DNA of 34,885 nucleotides from Sulfuricella sp. (GTDB lineage Bacteria > Pseudomonadota > Gammaproteobacteria > Burkholderiales > Sulfuricellaceae): positions 1-34,885 of the forward strand of contig JAGXQV010000057.1 in the NCBI GenBank assembly GCA_018336195.1, in the 5' to 3' direction. The position numbers were made by a program, and so were the translations under genes. The notes below the pieces were generated by a model. The model searched no databases, was not told where the DNA came from, and saw only the letters and a list, made by a program, of their open reading frames with translations. Shown here one piece after another: positions 23,332 through 32,224 of this stretch (positions within the stretch are counted from its first letter, which is position 1; every line of letters starts with the position of its first letter).

Positions 23332-26300
23332 TCAATGGAAGTCCCGGGATTGAGTTACCAAGTTGCCTAAAAGTTGGGTGAAATCCCTAAGCCGCCCGGC
23401 GATAAGATGAGTCACCCCGCCCTGCCGCTCCAGTACCCCGTATACCGCCAATAGCCGCGCGCCCAGCAGTTCGCGGCGTTGGCGCTCGGCGAGGTCGCGC
23501 CATACCACCACGTTGATCTGGCCGGTTTCGTCTTCCAGGGTCAGAAAGGTCACCCCGCTTGCCGTGCCGGGGCGCTGGCGGCCGATCACCAGCCCGGCAA
23601 CACGGGTGATGCGCCCGTGGGGAAAAGCTTGCAGTTCCGTGGCGGTAACCATTCGTTGGCGTTGCAAGCGCTCCCGTAACAGCGCCAGCGGGTGTCGGCC
23701 CAAGGTGAGTCCCAGGCTGGCGTAGTCTGCCACTAGATTCTGGCCTTCGCTAGGCGGGAGCAGTTCCGGCTGGGCTTCCTGGATTGGCGCACTGAGCGGA
23801 ATACCAGGCTCGACGCCCGCCACCTCCCAGTAAGCTTTCCGGCGATCTCCGGCCAGCTTGGCCAAGGCGCCTGCTGCAGCCAGGCATTTCAGGTCGCGCT
23901 TTTCCAACCCGCCCCGGACAGCCAAGTCTTCTACGCTGGTGAAGTCGCTTTGTGCGCGTGCTGCTGCCAGGCATGCCATGCCTTCCTGCGAAAAGCCTTT
24001 CACCAGGCGTAAGCCGAGGCGCAGGGCATATTCCCCACTGGCGGTTTTTTCCAGGGTGCAGTCCCAGGCGCTGGCCACTACGTCTACCGGCAAGACGGTT
24101 ACGCCATGCCGCTTGGCGTCCTGGACGAGTTGGGCAGGCGCGTAGAAACCCATGGGCTGGCTGTTGAGCAACGCACAGACAAATGCGGCCGGCTCATGAT
24201 GCTTGAGCCAGGCGGAGACATACGCCAACAGGGCGAAACTGGCGGCATGAGATTCGGGAAAACCGTATTCGCCGAACCCCTGGATTTGCTGGAAGATTTG
24301 CCGGGCGAATTCCTCTTCGTAACCGCGCTCACGCATTCCTTCGACGAGGCGTTGCTCGAAGCGTTCCAGCCCGCCCTTGCGCCGCCATGCCGCCATGGAA
24401 CGCCGCAACTGATCCGCCTCGCCGGGCGTGAAGCCTGCCGCCACCACCGCAAGATGCATCACCTGTTCCTGGAAAATTGGTATCCCCAGGGTGCGTTCCA
24501 GCACGCCCCGCACCGCCTCGCTCGGGTAGCTCACCGGCTCAAGGCCTTGGCGGCGGCGCAGGTAGGGATGCACCATGCCGCCCTGGATCGGGCCGGGGCG
24601 CACGATGGCGACTTCAATCACCAGATCGTAGAAACAGCGCGGCTTGAAGCGCGGCAACATAGCCATCTGGGCGCGCGATTCGATCTGGAACACGCCCACG
24701 GTGTCGGCGCGGCCGACCATCTCGTACACCGCCGGGTCTTCGGAAGGAATATCCGCCATTTCGAAAGGCCTGCCACGCATCCCGCTCACCAGGTCGAGTG
24801 CGCGGCGGATGGCCGAGAGCATGCCCAATGCCAGCACGTCCACTTTCAGGAGTCCCAAGGCGTCGAGATCATCCTTGTCCCACTGGATGATGGTGCGCTC
24901 CGGCATCGCCGCATTTTCGATGGGAACCAGGCGGGAAAGCTTGCCGCGGGCGATCACGAACCCGCCCACGTGCTGGGAAAGATGGCGCGGAAATCCCACT
25001 AGTTCGTCGACCAGCCGCATCAGCAAGCGCACCTTGGGGTTGGCGGGATCGAAACCGCCCTCCTCCAGCCGCTGCGGCAGCACCTTGCGGCCATCCCACC
25101 AGGCCATGGATTTGGTGAGCCGCTCCACCTGCTCAAGGTCGAAGCCCAGCGTCTTGCCCACGTCGCGCATCGCACTTTTGGGGCGGTAGGTAATCACGGC
25201 GGCGGTCAGGGCGGCACGTTCTCGGCCATATTTTGCATAAAGATATTGGATCACCTCCTCGCGCCGTTCGTGCTCGAAATCCACGTCGATATCCGGCGGC
25301 TCGTTGCGTTCCCGCGAGATGAAGCGCTCGAACAGCATGGCCATGCAGGCCGGGTTCACTTCCGTGATGCCCAGCGCATAGCACACCGCCGAATTGGCCG
25401 CCGAACCGCGCCCCTGGCAGAGGATGCCGCGTCCCCGCGCGAAATCCACGATGTCGTGGACGGTGAGAAAATACGGCTCGTATTGCAGTTCCGCGATGAG
25501 CGCCAATTCGTGCTCGACCAGGGCGCGCACCTTGTCCGGCACCGCTTCCCCGTAGCGTCGCCGCAGCCCGGTTTCAGTCAATTGCCGCAGATGGGCAGCC
25601 GGCGATAACCCCGGTGGCACCAGTTCCTCCGGATATTCGTAACGCAACTCGTCGAGCGAGAAAGTGCAGCGCGCCGCGATGGCAAGGGTCTGTACCAACA
25701 ATTCGGGCGGATAGAGTCGCGCCAGATCGGTGCGCGCGCGCAAGTGGCGCTCGCCGTTGGGGTACAGTGCCGCGCCTGCTGCGGAGAGCGGCACGCCTAG
25801 GCGCACGGCGGAGACGACATCCTGCAGGGCGTGCCGTTCCGGGACATGCATGTGTACGTCGCCGGCTGCTACGAGGGGCAAGCCTGCCGTCTTTCCCAGT
25901 TCCCGCAAGACAGCTAGGCGATGGACGTCGTCAGGAGCACGGAACAATTCCACCGTCAGCCATGCGCGGCCCGGAAAGCGGGTCGCCAGAAGGCGCGCTT
26001 GTTCCAGCGTGGGTAGGGGGTCGGGAAGCAGCAGGACCAAGCAGCCGGGCAAGCCCTGTCCGATATCTTCAAGGGATAGGGCATAGTTTCCCTTGGTGGC
26101 GCTCCGCCGCCCTTGGGTAATCAGTTCCGCGAGGTTTTCGTAGCCTGCCCGGTTGATGGCCAGCAACACCACGCGCGGCCCATCGGCAAGGCGGAGCTCG
26201 CTGCCGATGATGAGTTTCAGAGCGCATTCCTTTGCCGCCACATGGGCGCGCACCACACCCGCCAGGGAGCATTCGTCGCTCAATGCCAGCGCCGCGTAAC

Positions 26301-26397
26301 CCAGTTCGCTGGCACGCGCCACCAGTTCTTCCGGATGCGCCGCGCCGCGCAGGAAAGTAAAGTTGGAAAGGCAATGCAGTTCGGCGTAGTTGTTCAT
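23332..26397 (-). CDS. dnaE2: Error-prone DNA polymerase ImuC/DnaE2
   Basis: 1021 aa from ATG at 26397 (MNNYAELHCLSNFTFLRGA, the normal start); the frame stays open upstream only because it overlaps imuB. An N-terminal PHP domain (about 1-260) is followed by the C-family polymerase core with QGRGSAANSAVCYALGITEV, the catalytic PDIDVDFEHERREE, PRHLSQHVGGFVIARG, and the finger/HhH segments. A C-terminal OB fold (VAGLVIGRQRPGTASGVTFLTLEDETG) completes it. Known role: translesion synthesis and SOS mutagenesis with ImuA and ImuB. The family is distinct from replicative DnaE by its shorter length. It starts 8 nt after the imuB stop. Confidence 0.95.
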   Translation of the reverse strand: MNNYAELHCLSNFTFLRGAAHPEELVARASELGYAALALSDECSLAGVVRAHVAAKECALKLIIGSELRLADGPRVVLLAINRAGYENLAELITQGRRSATKGNYALSLEDIGQGLPGCLVLLLPDPLPTLEQARLLATRFPGRAWLTVELFRAPDDVHRLAVLRELGKTAGLPLVAAGDVHMHVPERHALQDVVSAVRLGVPLSAAGAALYPNGERHLRARTDLARLYPPELLVQTLAIAARCTFSLDELRYEYPEELVPPGLSPAAHLRQLTETGLRRRYGEAVPDKVRALVEHELALIAELQYEPYFLTVHDIVDFARGRGILCQGRGSAANSAVCYALGITEVNPACMAMLFERFISRERNEPPDIDVDFEHERREEVIQYLYAKYGRERAALTAAVITYRPKSAMRDVGKTLGFDLEQVERLTKSMAWWDGRKVLPQRLEEGGFDPANPKVRLLMRLVDELVGFPRHLSQHVGGFVIARGKLSRLVPIENAAMPERTIIQWDKDDLDALGLLKVDVLALGMLSAIRRALDLVSGMRGRPFEMADIPSEDPAVYEMVGRADTVGVFQIESRAQMAMLPRFKPRCFYDLVIEVAIVRPGPIQGGMVHPYLRRRQGLEPVSYPSEAVRGVLERTLGIPIFQEQVMHLAVVAAGFTPGEADQLRRSMAAWRRKGGLERFEQRLVEGMRERGYEEEFARQIFQQIQGFGEYGFPESHAASFALLAYVSAWLKHHEPAAFVCALLNSQPMGFYAPAQLVQDAKRHGVTVLPVDVVASAWDCTLEKTASGEYALRLGLRLVKGFSQEGMACLAAARAQSDFTSVEDLAVRGGLEKRDLKCLAAAGALAKLAGDRRKAYWEVAGVEPGIPLSAPIQEAQPELLPPSEGQNLVADYASLGLTLGRHPLALLRERLQRQRMVTATELQAFPHGRITRVAGLVIGRQRPGTASGVTFLTLEDETGQINVVVWRDLAERQRRELLGARLLAVYGVLERQGGVTHLIAGRLRDFTQLLGNLVTQSRDFH

Positions 26398-26405
26398 GGG
26401 TATGG

Positions 26406-27812
26406 TCAGGCAAACAGGCCGTGGACGAACCACTCGCCGCTGGCCCGCTCGCAAAACACCCACAGCCGCGCGCCATCGCGGTCTTGGGCCACGTAGTAAT
26501 CCCGCGCCACGCCATGACCATCCCACCAGCCGCTCTCGATGCGCTCGGCCGGCGATTTCAGCACCAGGCTGCCGTCCCGGCAGGGCACGGGGCGCGGCAG
26601 CAGCCACAAGGGACGGTGCGGGTTGCCCGGCACCTCACTGCCATGCCCCGCAGCACAGGACCGCCAGGCTTGTTCCGGGCGATGGTCGGCGGCGACGCTG
26701 ATGCCGTGGACGGCATCCCCGCCCAGCCGGGCGCGCATCCGCTCCAGGAGGCGGTTGCCGTCGTCCTGCCCGGTTGCTTCCTGGAACAGGTCGCCGTTCA
26801 ACGCCGCCAGAGAGAGGATGCGCGAAGCTTTCAGAATGATGGTGTGAACCGGCGCCACGAGTTGAATCCGCCCCAGGATTTCGCGCAACTGGAGCAACAT
26901 CCGCTCCGCCTCGCGGGTAGGTTCGACAAATCCCAGCGTTACCACGGTATCCGGCGCATCTTCATGGCGGCAGAGGAATTCGAGCTCCTGAACGCCGGCC
27001 AGGCACAAGCCCAGATAACCTTCCAGTTCCGGCAGCAGGCGGCGCGCCGCAAACAGCAGCGCCTCCGCCTCATGCACCGGTGCCATCAGTTCCAGCTTAC
27101 GTTCGAAGCAGGGGGGCGGTACGAAGAAAGCACGCGCTTCGGGTTGTTTGCCGAAAACCCGGTCCAGTTCGTCCAGCAGCCCCTTGCCGAAACGCCGCGC
27201 CAGGCCGGCACGCGGTAGGCGCAGGCTATCCGCAAGTGTTTCGACACCGAGCATTTCCAGGCCTGTCAGCGTTTCCGGCGGCTGTTGGAGGAGTGCCACC
27301 GGAAGCCCGGCAAGTTCCTGCTCAAGCCGTTCCTCTGTAGAAGGAGATATCGCCCTCCCCGCCTTCGCCAGCAACCAGGCGCCGTGCGGCGTCGGGGCGC
27401 AGGCGCTGGCGACGGTGTAACCCAAGGCCTTGATGCCGCTTTGCACCAGTCCGAGCAGATTATCCATGCCGTGATGCAGGCGCAGACAACGGCTAATTTC
27501 CAGCAACAGCCCGTCAGGAGGCTGGAGGCTCACGTCGGGGGTGAAGCGGCCGGCCCAGGTGGCGAGACCGGCCAGCGCATCGCGCTCCGTTGCCGGGTCG
27601 CGCCAGCGCACGATGAGGGAGGCCACCAGCGCCTGGGCGGCGGAAACCGGCATCCCGATATGTACGCCACAGGAGATCGCCAGCGCATTGCAACTCACCA
27701 GCCGTGCGCGATTGCCCTTCTTTTCCGCCACGACCAAGGGCTGGGGCGTGCTTGCGCCACGGGAAAAAACTTCCAGTGGCAAATGGGGGAAATGGAGGGC
27801 GAGCCACAACAT
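26406..27812 (-). CDS. imuB: ImuB, Y-family polymerase-like mutagenesis factor
   Basis: 468 aa. It starts MLWLALHFPHLPLEVF, where active Y-family enzymes have the metal Asp (D-x-D). The second acidic block is also altered (LLLEISRCLRL), so it should be catalytically dead, as is known for ImuB. The middle (PPETLTGLEMLGVETLADSL, LARRFGKGLLDELDRVFG) is the HhH/little-finger region, and the C-terminal part with RPLWLLPRPVP and DGHGVARDYYVAQDRDGARLWVF is ImuB-specific. ImuB is the hub that binds the beta clamp, ImuA and DnaE2. It lies 21 nt after imuA. Confidence 0.93.
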   Translation of the reverse strand: MLWLALHFPHLPLEVFSRGASTPQPLVVAEKKGNRARLVSCNALAISCGVHIGMPVSAAQALVASLIVRWRDPATERDALAGLATWAGRFTPDVSLQPPDGLLLEISRCLRLHHGMDNLLGLVQSGIKALGYTVASACAPTPHGAWLLAKAGRAISPSTEERLEQELAGLPVALLQQPPETLTGLEMLGVETLADSLRLPRAGLARRFGKGLLDELDRVFGKQPEARAFFVPPPCFERKLELMAPVHEAEALLFAARRLLPELEGYLGLCLAGVQELEFLCRHEDAPDTVVTLGFVEPTREAERMLLQLREILGRIQLVAPVHTIILKASRILSLAALNGDLFQEATGQDDGNRLLERMRARLGGDAVHGISVAADHRPEQAWRSCAAGHGSEVPGNPHRPLWLLPRPVPCRDGSLVLKSPAERIESGWWDGHGVARDYYVAQDRDGARLWVFCERASGEWFVHGLFA

Positions 27813-27833
27813 GGAAAACGCTTCCCGCCATTT

Positions 27834-28556
27834 TTAGCGCAATGCCTGCATCCCGCCGTCTCGCGCTGCCACATTGGGCAGACGTGGGACGGATGGAGGC
27901 GGGACAGGGCGGGAGGTGCCGTGGCGGCTATTCCCTTGCCGCAGATCCAGCAGCAGCGGTTTGTCGACCGGTCCGCCACGGCGCTTGAGCACCGACACCG
28001 CCAAGCCATGTGCGGCAGGCTCCAGGTACAGCCGCAGTGCGGCGGGAGAACGCTCTTGTGCGGCACGGGCCGGACGGAACAGCACAGCCCATCCTTCCCC
28101 GGCCTCCGCGGCGAGCTGAAGGCGGCGCATGCGCCGCTCATCGGGGGCGCCCAGCCATGCCAATACCGCCCCGCAAGCGCCGGAGCGCAGGGCTTGTTCC
28201 GCCGCCCACCAGGCATCGGCGATAGACCGTGGCGTTGCCACCAGCACCCGCTTCAACCCGACCCCGGCGGCGGCGATGGCCGGTGCATAAGGTACGTGGG
28301 GCGGCGCGACCCAGACCAGCCAGCCGTTTTCCATGGAAAGACGCGCCAGCGCCGGCATCAGCAGCCGCAACTCACCGATCCCCTCGCGCGCCGTCAGGAT
28401 CTCAGTCAGTGCCCCGCGCGACCAACCGCCGCCCGGCAGCAGTTCATCCAACGCCGCAAATCCAGTCGGCACCACGTCTTCCGCAGATGCTTGTGCCCGT
28501 TGGTCGCCGCGCCAGATAGCGGGATGTTGGAGCAGTGCTTCCAATGCCGCACTCAC
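27834..28556 (-). CDS. imuA: ImuA, SOS mutagenesis RecA/SulA-like protein
   Basis: 240 aa. A RecA-like beginning ([42 protein letters not shown]) is followed by [15 protein letters not shown] and [31 protein letters not shown], the ImuA pattern. A Walker A site is not preserved (AREGIGE). The C-terminus is Pro/Arg-rich ([11 protein letters not shown]) and likely disordered. It works with ImuB and DnaE2. The GTG start overlaps the lexA stop (GTGA), so translation is coupled to the repressor. Confidence 0.92.
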   Translation of the reverse strand: MSAALEALLQHPAIWRGDQRAQASAEDVVPTGFAALDELLPGGGWSRGALTEILTAREGIGELRLLMPALARLSMENGWLVWVAPPHVPYAPAIAAAGVGLKRVLVATPRSIADAWWAAEQALRSGACGAVLAWLGAPDERRMRRLQLAAEAGEGWAVLFRPARAAQERSPAALRLYLEPAAHGLAVSVLKRRGGPVDKPLLLDLRQGNSRHGTSRPVPPPSVPRLPNVAARDGGMQALR

Positions 28557-29155
28557 AGTGCTCTCCCATTGCGGATCACACCGACTCCAATTCCCTCGAT
28601 GACCAATTCCTCACGGCGTAAGTCCACCACGATGGGGGAAAAATCCGGGTTTTCCGGAAGCAGTTCCACGATATGCCCGCGCCGCCGGAAGCGCTTTACC
28701 GTCACTTCATCGGCAATCCGCGCGACTACTACCTGGCCGGGTTGCGCCTCGTTATTGCGCTGCACCGCAAGCAGGTCGCCGTCCAGAATGCCGGCGTCCT
28801 TCATGCTCATGCCGCATACCTTGAGCAGGTAATCCGCGCGCGGCGCGAACAGCGCCGTGTCGAGCTGGTAGCGCCCCTCGATGTGTTCCTGGGCAAGAAT
28901 CGGGTTACCCGCCGCCACCCGCCCCACCACCGGCAGGCCACCGCCATCCTTCAGGCGGATGCCGCGCGACGCGCCCGGCAAAAGCTCCAGCATGCCTTTC
29001 CTCGCCAGCGCCTTGATGTGCTCCTCGGCGGCATTGGCCGAACGAAAGCCCAACCGGCGTGCGATTTCGGCGCGAGTGGGCGGAAAGCCGGTGGCTTCCG
29101 TCCACTCGCGAATCAATTTAAGGATTTCCGCTTGGCGGGGGGTAAGTTCGTGCAT
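28553..29155 (-). CDS. lexA: SOS repressor LexA
   Basis: 200 aa. The winged HTH is at 1-65 ([23 protein letters not shown]). The self-cleavage site is Ala82-Gly83 (RVAAGNP), with catalytic Ser117 (CGMSMKD) and Lys154 (VTVKRF), matching the E. coli positions shifted by two. The HTH reads like the E. coli one, consistent with the CTGT-N8-ACAG box just upstream. It autoregulates and heads the lexA-imuA-imuB-dnaE2 cassette. Whether this is the only LexA of the genome cannot be seen. A strong GGAGG lies 6 nt before the ATG. Confidence 0.96.
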   Translation of the reverse strand: MHELTPRQAEILKLIREWTEATGFPPTRAEIARRLGFRSANAAEEHIKALARKGMLELLPGASRGIRLKDGGGLPVVGRVAAGNPILAQEHIEGRYQLDTALFAPRADYLLKVCGMSMKDAGILDGDLLAVQRNNEAQPGQVVVARIADEVTVKRFRRRGHIVELLPENPDFSPIVVDLRREELVIEGIGVGVIRNGRAL

Positions 29156-29166
29156 GGCACCTCCAA

Positions 29167-29204
29167 TACTGTATATTTATACAGTATTTGTGCCGGGCCT
29201 TCAA
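29167..29204 (-). promoter_or_regulatory. lexA promoter with consensus LexA (SOS) box
   Basis: The SOS box TACTGTATATTTATACAGTA (29167-29186) is a perfect palindrome in its CTGT and ACAG ends. The promoter on the minus strand is -35 TTGAAG (29204-29199), 17-bp spacer, -10 TATAAA (29181-29176), so the box covers the -10 and start site. LexA binding there should block the whole lexA-imuA-imuB-dnaE2 unit. No second box was found next to imuA or dnaE2. Confidence 0.92.
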
Positions 29205-29605
29205 GGAAGGTCTTGCTGAATCGAGACGACTGTTTTCAACTGGAGAACTCCTCGCCGGGTTGCTCTGAAATGGCTTGCAACCAAATGATTTTCATGTTCT
29301 TCTGTTTACCGACCGTTTGGGGGCGCAATCGAAATTCTTCAATGATTTTGTATGACTAGCGATACATCTCTCATTGTCGGTAATCTTTCTGCGCACCGAC
29401 AATTATGGAAAATTTATTGTTTTTCAATTTGTTATTTGTGATTTATAAGAATTGCATAAAGCTTTTGCGAACAAATTGTGAAATAGTTCACGCTATCTCT
29501 GCGGGGGGCGTAGGAGCTTCCGGTTTTGTTGCTATATGATTTCGCCCAAGTACTGTTAACCAGAACAACGGTGCTTTCACAATCACACAATGAAGGAGAT
29601 TCACC
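29187..29605. other. AT-rich intergenic region upstream of the Thr-repeat protein
   Basis: About 420 bp between the divergent lexA and the repeat-protein gene without a supported CDS. It holds a perfect 9-bp stem, ATTGTCGGT (29373-29381) and ACCGACAAT (29395-29403). It also holds a CRP-like site at 29477-29492, a probable -10, and GGGCG/CGCCC arms around 29506-29545. A+T content is well above that of neighbouring genes, especially 29400-29475. Confidence 0.6.
29477..29540 (+). promoter_or_regulatory. Candidate CRP-type activated promoter
   Basis: TGTGA-AATAGT-TCACG (29477-29492) matches the TGTGA-N6-TCACA CRP consensus at 9 of 10 positions. TATGAT at 29535-29540 is a good -10 without a proper -35. 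A start near 29546 would place the CRP site centre at -61.5, the classical class I position. The 5' UTR would then be about 60 nt. Confidence 0.5.
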
Positions 29606-30481
29606 ATGATTAAGAACCCCATGATCATTGCACTGATTACGGCAGGCCTGTTGAGCGTAGGTATCGCCAATGCTGAAGACAACACTGGCACTACCGGCAC
29701 TACCGGCACGACTTGTAGCACTGGCACTACCGGCACTACCGGCACTACTGGCACTACCGGCACGACTTGTACCACGGGTACTTCCGGTACACAGCAGACA
29801 ACCAGCATACCTAAACCGATCAGCGCAGATAGTTTCAATGGGGACGGCATAGTCCTCGATGACATCAAGGTCAATACCGGCTTATCCTGGATACACTACG
29901 CCGGCACCTTGGCTCGTATGGACACCAATGCCTACCGCCTGGACGGCATCAAGCAAATCACCGTCGACAGCACCACCAAGCAAAGCGACAAGAGCAATGT
30001 CGGTACCGTCAGCCTTTCCGGCATGAATACACTCATCAAATTCAGTCAGTTGTACGACAAGAGTGGTTCCTGCTATTCCAACGTAACCTTGGCGCTACGT
30101 CCGCCAAGTGGCAGCGATGGGTTCTACGGCAAAATTGTCGGCAGTTTGCAGCCGTGCATGACAAGCAGCACGACCCAAGGGACGGATACGGCAGCACTGA
30201 TCAAGCAAATGCAAGCACGCATTTCCGACCTGGAAGGTATGCTCAAGCAACTTAAGCTCGATGGTAAAGGCCACTGCAGTGGGACTCTGGAAGTTGCCAA
30301 GGATGGGACCGTGGTCGGTACTTCAAGTACCGTCATCAGTGGTTCGTCGGTGACTATCGGGGGTAGCACCCTGACTTCGGATGCCTCCACGCAGGATGTG
30401 GATAAGGCGGTAAGCGATCTGAGCACACTATTGAGCACAGGTAAGAAACCCGGTGGCGGACTGGCTCCCAAGACTCCTTAA
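29606..30481 (+). CDS. Secreted protein with Gly-Thr-Thr repeats, unknown function
   Basis: 291 aa, family not recognised. The signal peptide (MIKNPMIIALITAGLLSVGIANA) is probably cleaved before Glu24. Residues 27-60 are a low-complexity tract of GTT triplets interrupted by two Cys (TTC) and coded by 9-bp DNA repeats. Then comes a folded region (about 65-190) with four further Cys-containing or hydrophobic strands (GSCYSNVTLALRPPSG, GSLQPCM). A short coiled coil follows (TAALIKQMQARISDLEGMLKQLKLD), then a Ser/Thr-rich tail ending GGGLAPKTP. It has its own promoter region, an AAGGAG site 7 nt before ATG, and a strong terminator, so it is a monocistronic exported product, perhaps a surface or matrix protein. 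Confidence 0.75.
   Translation: MIKNPMIIALITAGLLSVGIANAEDNTGTTGTTGTTCSTGTTGTTGTTGTTGTTCTTGTSGTQQTTSIPKPISADSFNGDGIVLDDIKVNTGLSWIHYAGTLARMDTNAYRLDGIKQITVDSTTKQSDKSNVGTVSLSGMNTLIKFSQLYDKSGSCYSNVTLALRPPSGSDGFYGKIVGSLQPCMTSSTTQGTDTAALIKQMQARISDLEGMLKQLKLDGKGHCSGTLEVAKDGTVVGTSSTVISGSSVTIGGSTLTSDASTQDVDKAVSDLSTLLSTGKKPGGGLAPKTP
29687..29785 (+). repeat. Nested 9-bp / 54-bp tandem repeat (GTT codons)
   Basis: Eleven 9-bp units, mostly GGCACTACC, run in frame through the Thr-repeat gene. A variant pair of units (GGCACGACT then TGTA..) recurs at 29705 and 29759, exactly 54 bp apart, showing that a six-unit block was itself duplicated. Because units are multiples of three, copy changes alter length without a frameshift. 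Confidence 0.85.
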
Positions 30482-30540
30482 TTTCTTAATGAGGGGCAGA
30501 GGATAATCCGCACTATCCACGGGATTACCCTCACTTGAAT

Positions 30541-30577
30541 AAGCAACAAGAGCCTGAATTTCAGGCTCTTGTTGCTT
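30541..30577. terminator. Strong bidirectional terminator
   Basis: AAGCAACAAGAGCCTGA (30541-30557) and TCAGGCTCTTGTTGCTT (30561-30577) form a perfect 17-bp stem with a 3-nt loop. It lies between the converging repeat-protein gene (stop 30481) and cheB (stop 30599). The stem ends in AA/TT on both sides, so it can end transcription from either direction. A smaller TAATCC/GGATTA stem lies upstream at about 30504-30527. Confidence 0.88.
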
Positions 30578-30598
30578 TCCATCCATGGTAGAACATTA

Positions 30599-31702
30599 CT
30601 ACGCAATGGCGAGGCGGGAATGGATGACGCACTCCCTCCCAAAGTACAGCATCGCTTCTGCGATTTCGTGTAGCGGCAAGACCTTGCTGACGGCCCCCAG
30701 CTTGACGGCTTCTTTCGGCATGCCATACACAATGCAGGTTTTCTCATCCTGACCGATGGTTTCCGCCCCTGCCTCGCGCATTTCCAGCAAGCCATGTGCG
30801 CCGTCGTCGCCCATGCCGGTCATGATGACGCCCAAGGCATTTTTTCCGGCGAATTTGGCCGCCGAGCGGAACAACACGTCTACCGAAGGTCGATGGCGGT
30901 TCACCAAAGGACCGTCGATTACCTCCACGTAATACTGAGCGCCGCTGCGCTTGAGCAGCATGTGTTTGCCGCCCGGCGCAATCAACGCCAGCCCCGGGAT
31001 CACCCGCTCGTTGTGTCGCGCCTCGCGCACCTCGATCTCACATAAGCCGTTGAGCCGGCCGGCAAAGGCGCCGGTAAACATTTCCGGCATGTGCTGGACG
31101 ATCACCATCCCGGGCGAAACGCGCGGCAAGGCAGTCAGCAGGGTTTCAAGTGCCTGGGTACCGCCGGTGGACGTACCGATGGTCACGATACGCTCAGTGG
31201 TCTGCGCCATGGCATGGGCGGCAGCCGGCAAAACGGCGTCTGCCGTCAACTTGGGCGCTGTTCGTTCGGTCACATTTTGGCTAACTTTCAAGCGCCGCAC
31301 ATTGGCGCGGGCTGCGGCTTTCACGGCAGTGCACAGGTCTTCCGAAGCATCTTCGAGAAAACGTTTTACCCCGGCCCTGGGCTTGGTGACGATACTCACC
31401 GCCCCTGCCGCTAACGCCTGCATGGTCGTCTCGGCGCCTTTTTCGGTGAGGGACGAACAAATCACCACCGGGGTCGGATGTTCTGCCATGATTTTTTTCA
31501 GGAAGGTGATGCCGTCCATGCGCGGCATTTCCACGTCCAGGACGATGACGTCCGGCCACTGCCGCTTCATGCGTTCCAGGGCGAAAATGGGATCAGCCGC
31601 TGCGCCGATTACCTGTATGCCGGCATCTTCTTCCAACAGGCCGCTCACCACCTGGCGCACCACTGCCGAATCGTCTACCACCAGCACCTGGATTTTGCTC
31701 AT
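30599..31702 (-). CDS. cheB: Chemotaxis methylesterase/glutamine deamidase CheB
   Basis: 367 aa. The receiver domain (1-120) has Asp10/Asp11, the phospho-acceptor Asp56 ([12 protein letters not shown]) and VTKP. A linker at about 120-170 leads to the CheB esterase domain with Ser178 (GTSTGG), His204 (VQHMPEMFT) and Asp299/Asp300 ([11 protein letters not shown]). It removes methyl groups from chemoreceptors when phosphorylated by CheA, opposing CheR. It is the last gene of the cluster and overlaps cheD by 4 nt. Confidence 0.96.
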   Translation of the reverse strand: MSKIQVLVVDDSAVVRQVVSGLLEEDAGIQVIGAAADPIFALERMKRQWPDVIVLDVEMPRMDGITFLKKIMAEHPTPVVICSSLTEKGAETTMQALAAGAVSIVTKPRAGVKRFLEDASEDLCTAVKAAARANVRRLKVSQNVTERTAPKLTADAVLPAAAHAMAQTTERIVTIGTSTGGTQALETLLTALPRVSPGMVIVQHMPEMFTGAFAGRLNGLCEIEVREARHNERVIPGLALIAPGGKHMLLKRSGAQYYVEVIDGPLVNRHRPSVDVLFRSAAKFAGKNALGVIMTGMGDDGAHGLLEMREAGAETIGQDEKTCIVYGMPKEAVKLGAVSKVLPLHEIAEAMLYFGRECVIHSRLAIA

Positions 31703-32223
31703 GAGCCTGCGCCTTCCGAGGCGGGAAAAGCGGCACTATTGTGCTTTACTTGTACTTGTACTTGTCCGCTTCCCACGTCGAACAGGACATTCCGGTAGCC
31801 GAAGCCGCCCATATCCTCGGCTTCGAGGCTAAAGCCGTAGTGTTCGACCAGGCGCCGGCCAGCCTCGATGTTTAGGCTGGGGATATTGCCATTGCCGTTA
31901 TCTCGCAGAGTCGGGCAATAAAACATGTTGCCGCCGCCGGCCAGCCACACCTGGTATTCCGCCGGAACGGTATTCGCCTCGAAAACATCCCGGAGCAGCA
32001 AGCGTACCGCCTCCTCGGCGTAGCGGCCGTCGATTTGGCCGCATCCGTTATCCTGACGGGAAGGCAAAAGGTAATGGCACATTCCGCCGATCTTCAACTG
32101 GGGATGCCACACGATGAACGATACGCACGAGCCCAGAAGGGTGCGCAGGCGGGTATGGCTATCGCCGAAATAGTAATCTCCGGGATTCAGAAAAATATCA
32201 TTCACCATGATTTGAGAATCCAT
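31699..32223 (-). CDS. cheD: Chemoreceptor glutamine deamidase CheD (cluster copy)
   Basis: 174 aa. The conserved Cys in [13 protein letters not shown], the Thr five residues before it and the His in [11 protein letters not shown] are visible, as are [10 protein letters not shown] and [16 protein letters not shown]. The tail [11 protein letters not shown] is coded by a short hexanucleotide repeat. It sits between cheR and cheB, so it belongs to the same receptor-adaptation module; one base separates it from cheR. It differs clearly from the orphan CheD at 18522-19157. Confidence 0.93.
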   Translation of the reverse strand: MDSQIMVNDIFLNPGDYYFGDSHTRLRTLLGSCVSFIVWHPQLKIGGMCHYLLPSRQDNGCGQIDGRYAEEAVRLLLRDVFEANTVPAEYQVWLAGGGNMFYCPTLRDNGNGNIPSLNIEAGRRLVEHYGFSLEAEDMGGFGYRNVLFDVGSGQVQVQVKHNSAAFPASEGAGS

Positions 32224-32224
32224 G

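Noticed and set aside
26398..26607. 70-codon N-terminal extension of DnaE2
   Set aside because: The added part overlaps imuB, is Arg/Pro/Gly-rich, and the family start is MNNYAELHCLSNF at 26397.
29485..29550. Possible c-di-GMP (GEMM) riboswitch in the leader of the repeat protein
   Set aside because: The GGGCG/CGCCC arms can pair, but the conserved GEMM core (CACGC, GGCAAACC, GACGCAAAGCC) is not present.
29488..29874. Minus-strand frame coding a Val-Pro-Val repeat over the GTT repeat
   Set aside because: It is the reverse reading of the 9-bp repeat in the secreted-protein gene; it would run through the promoter region and has no ribosome site.
31743..31766. Hexanucleotide repeat (ACTTGT) near the end of the cluster cheD as a contingency locus
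   Set aside because: It has only three copies and, being a multiple of three, would change the VQ tail without switching the gene.
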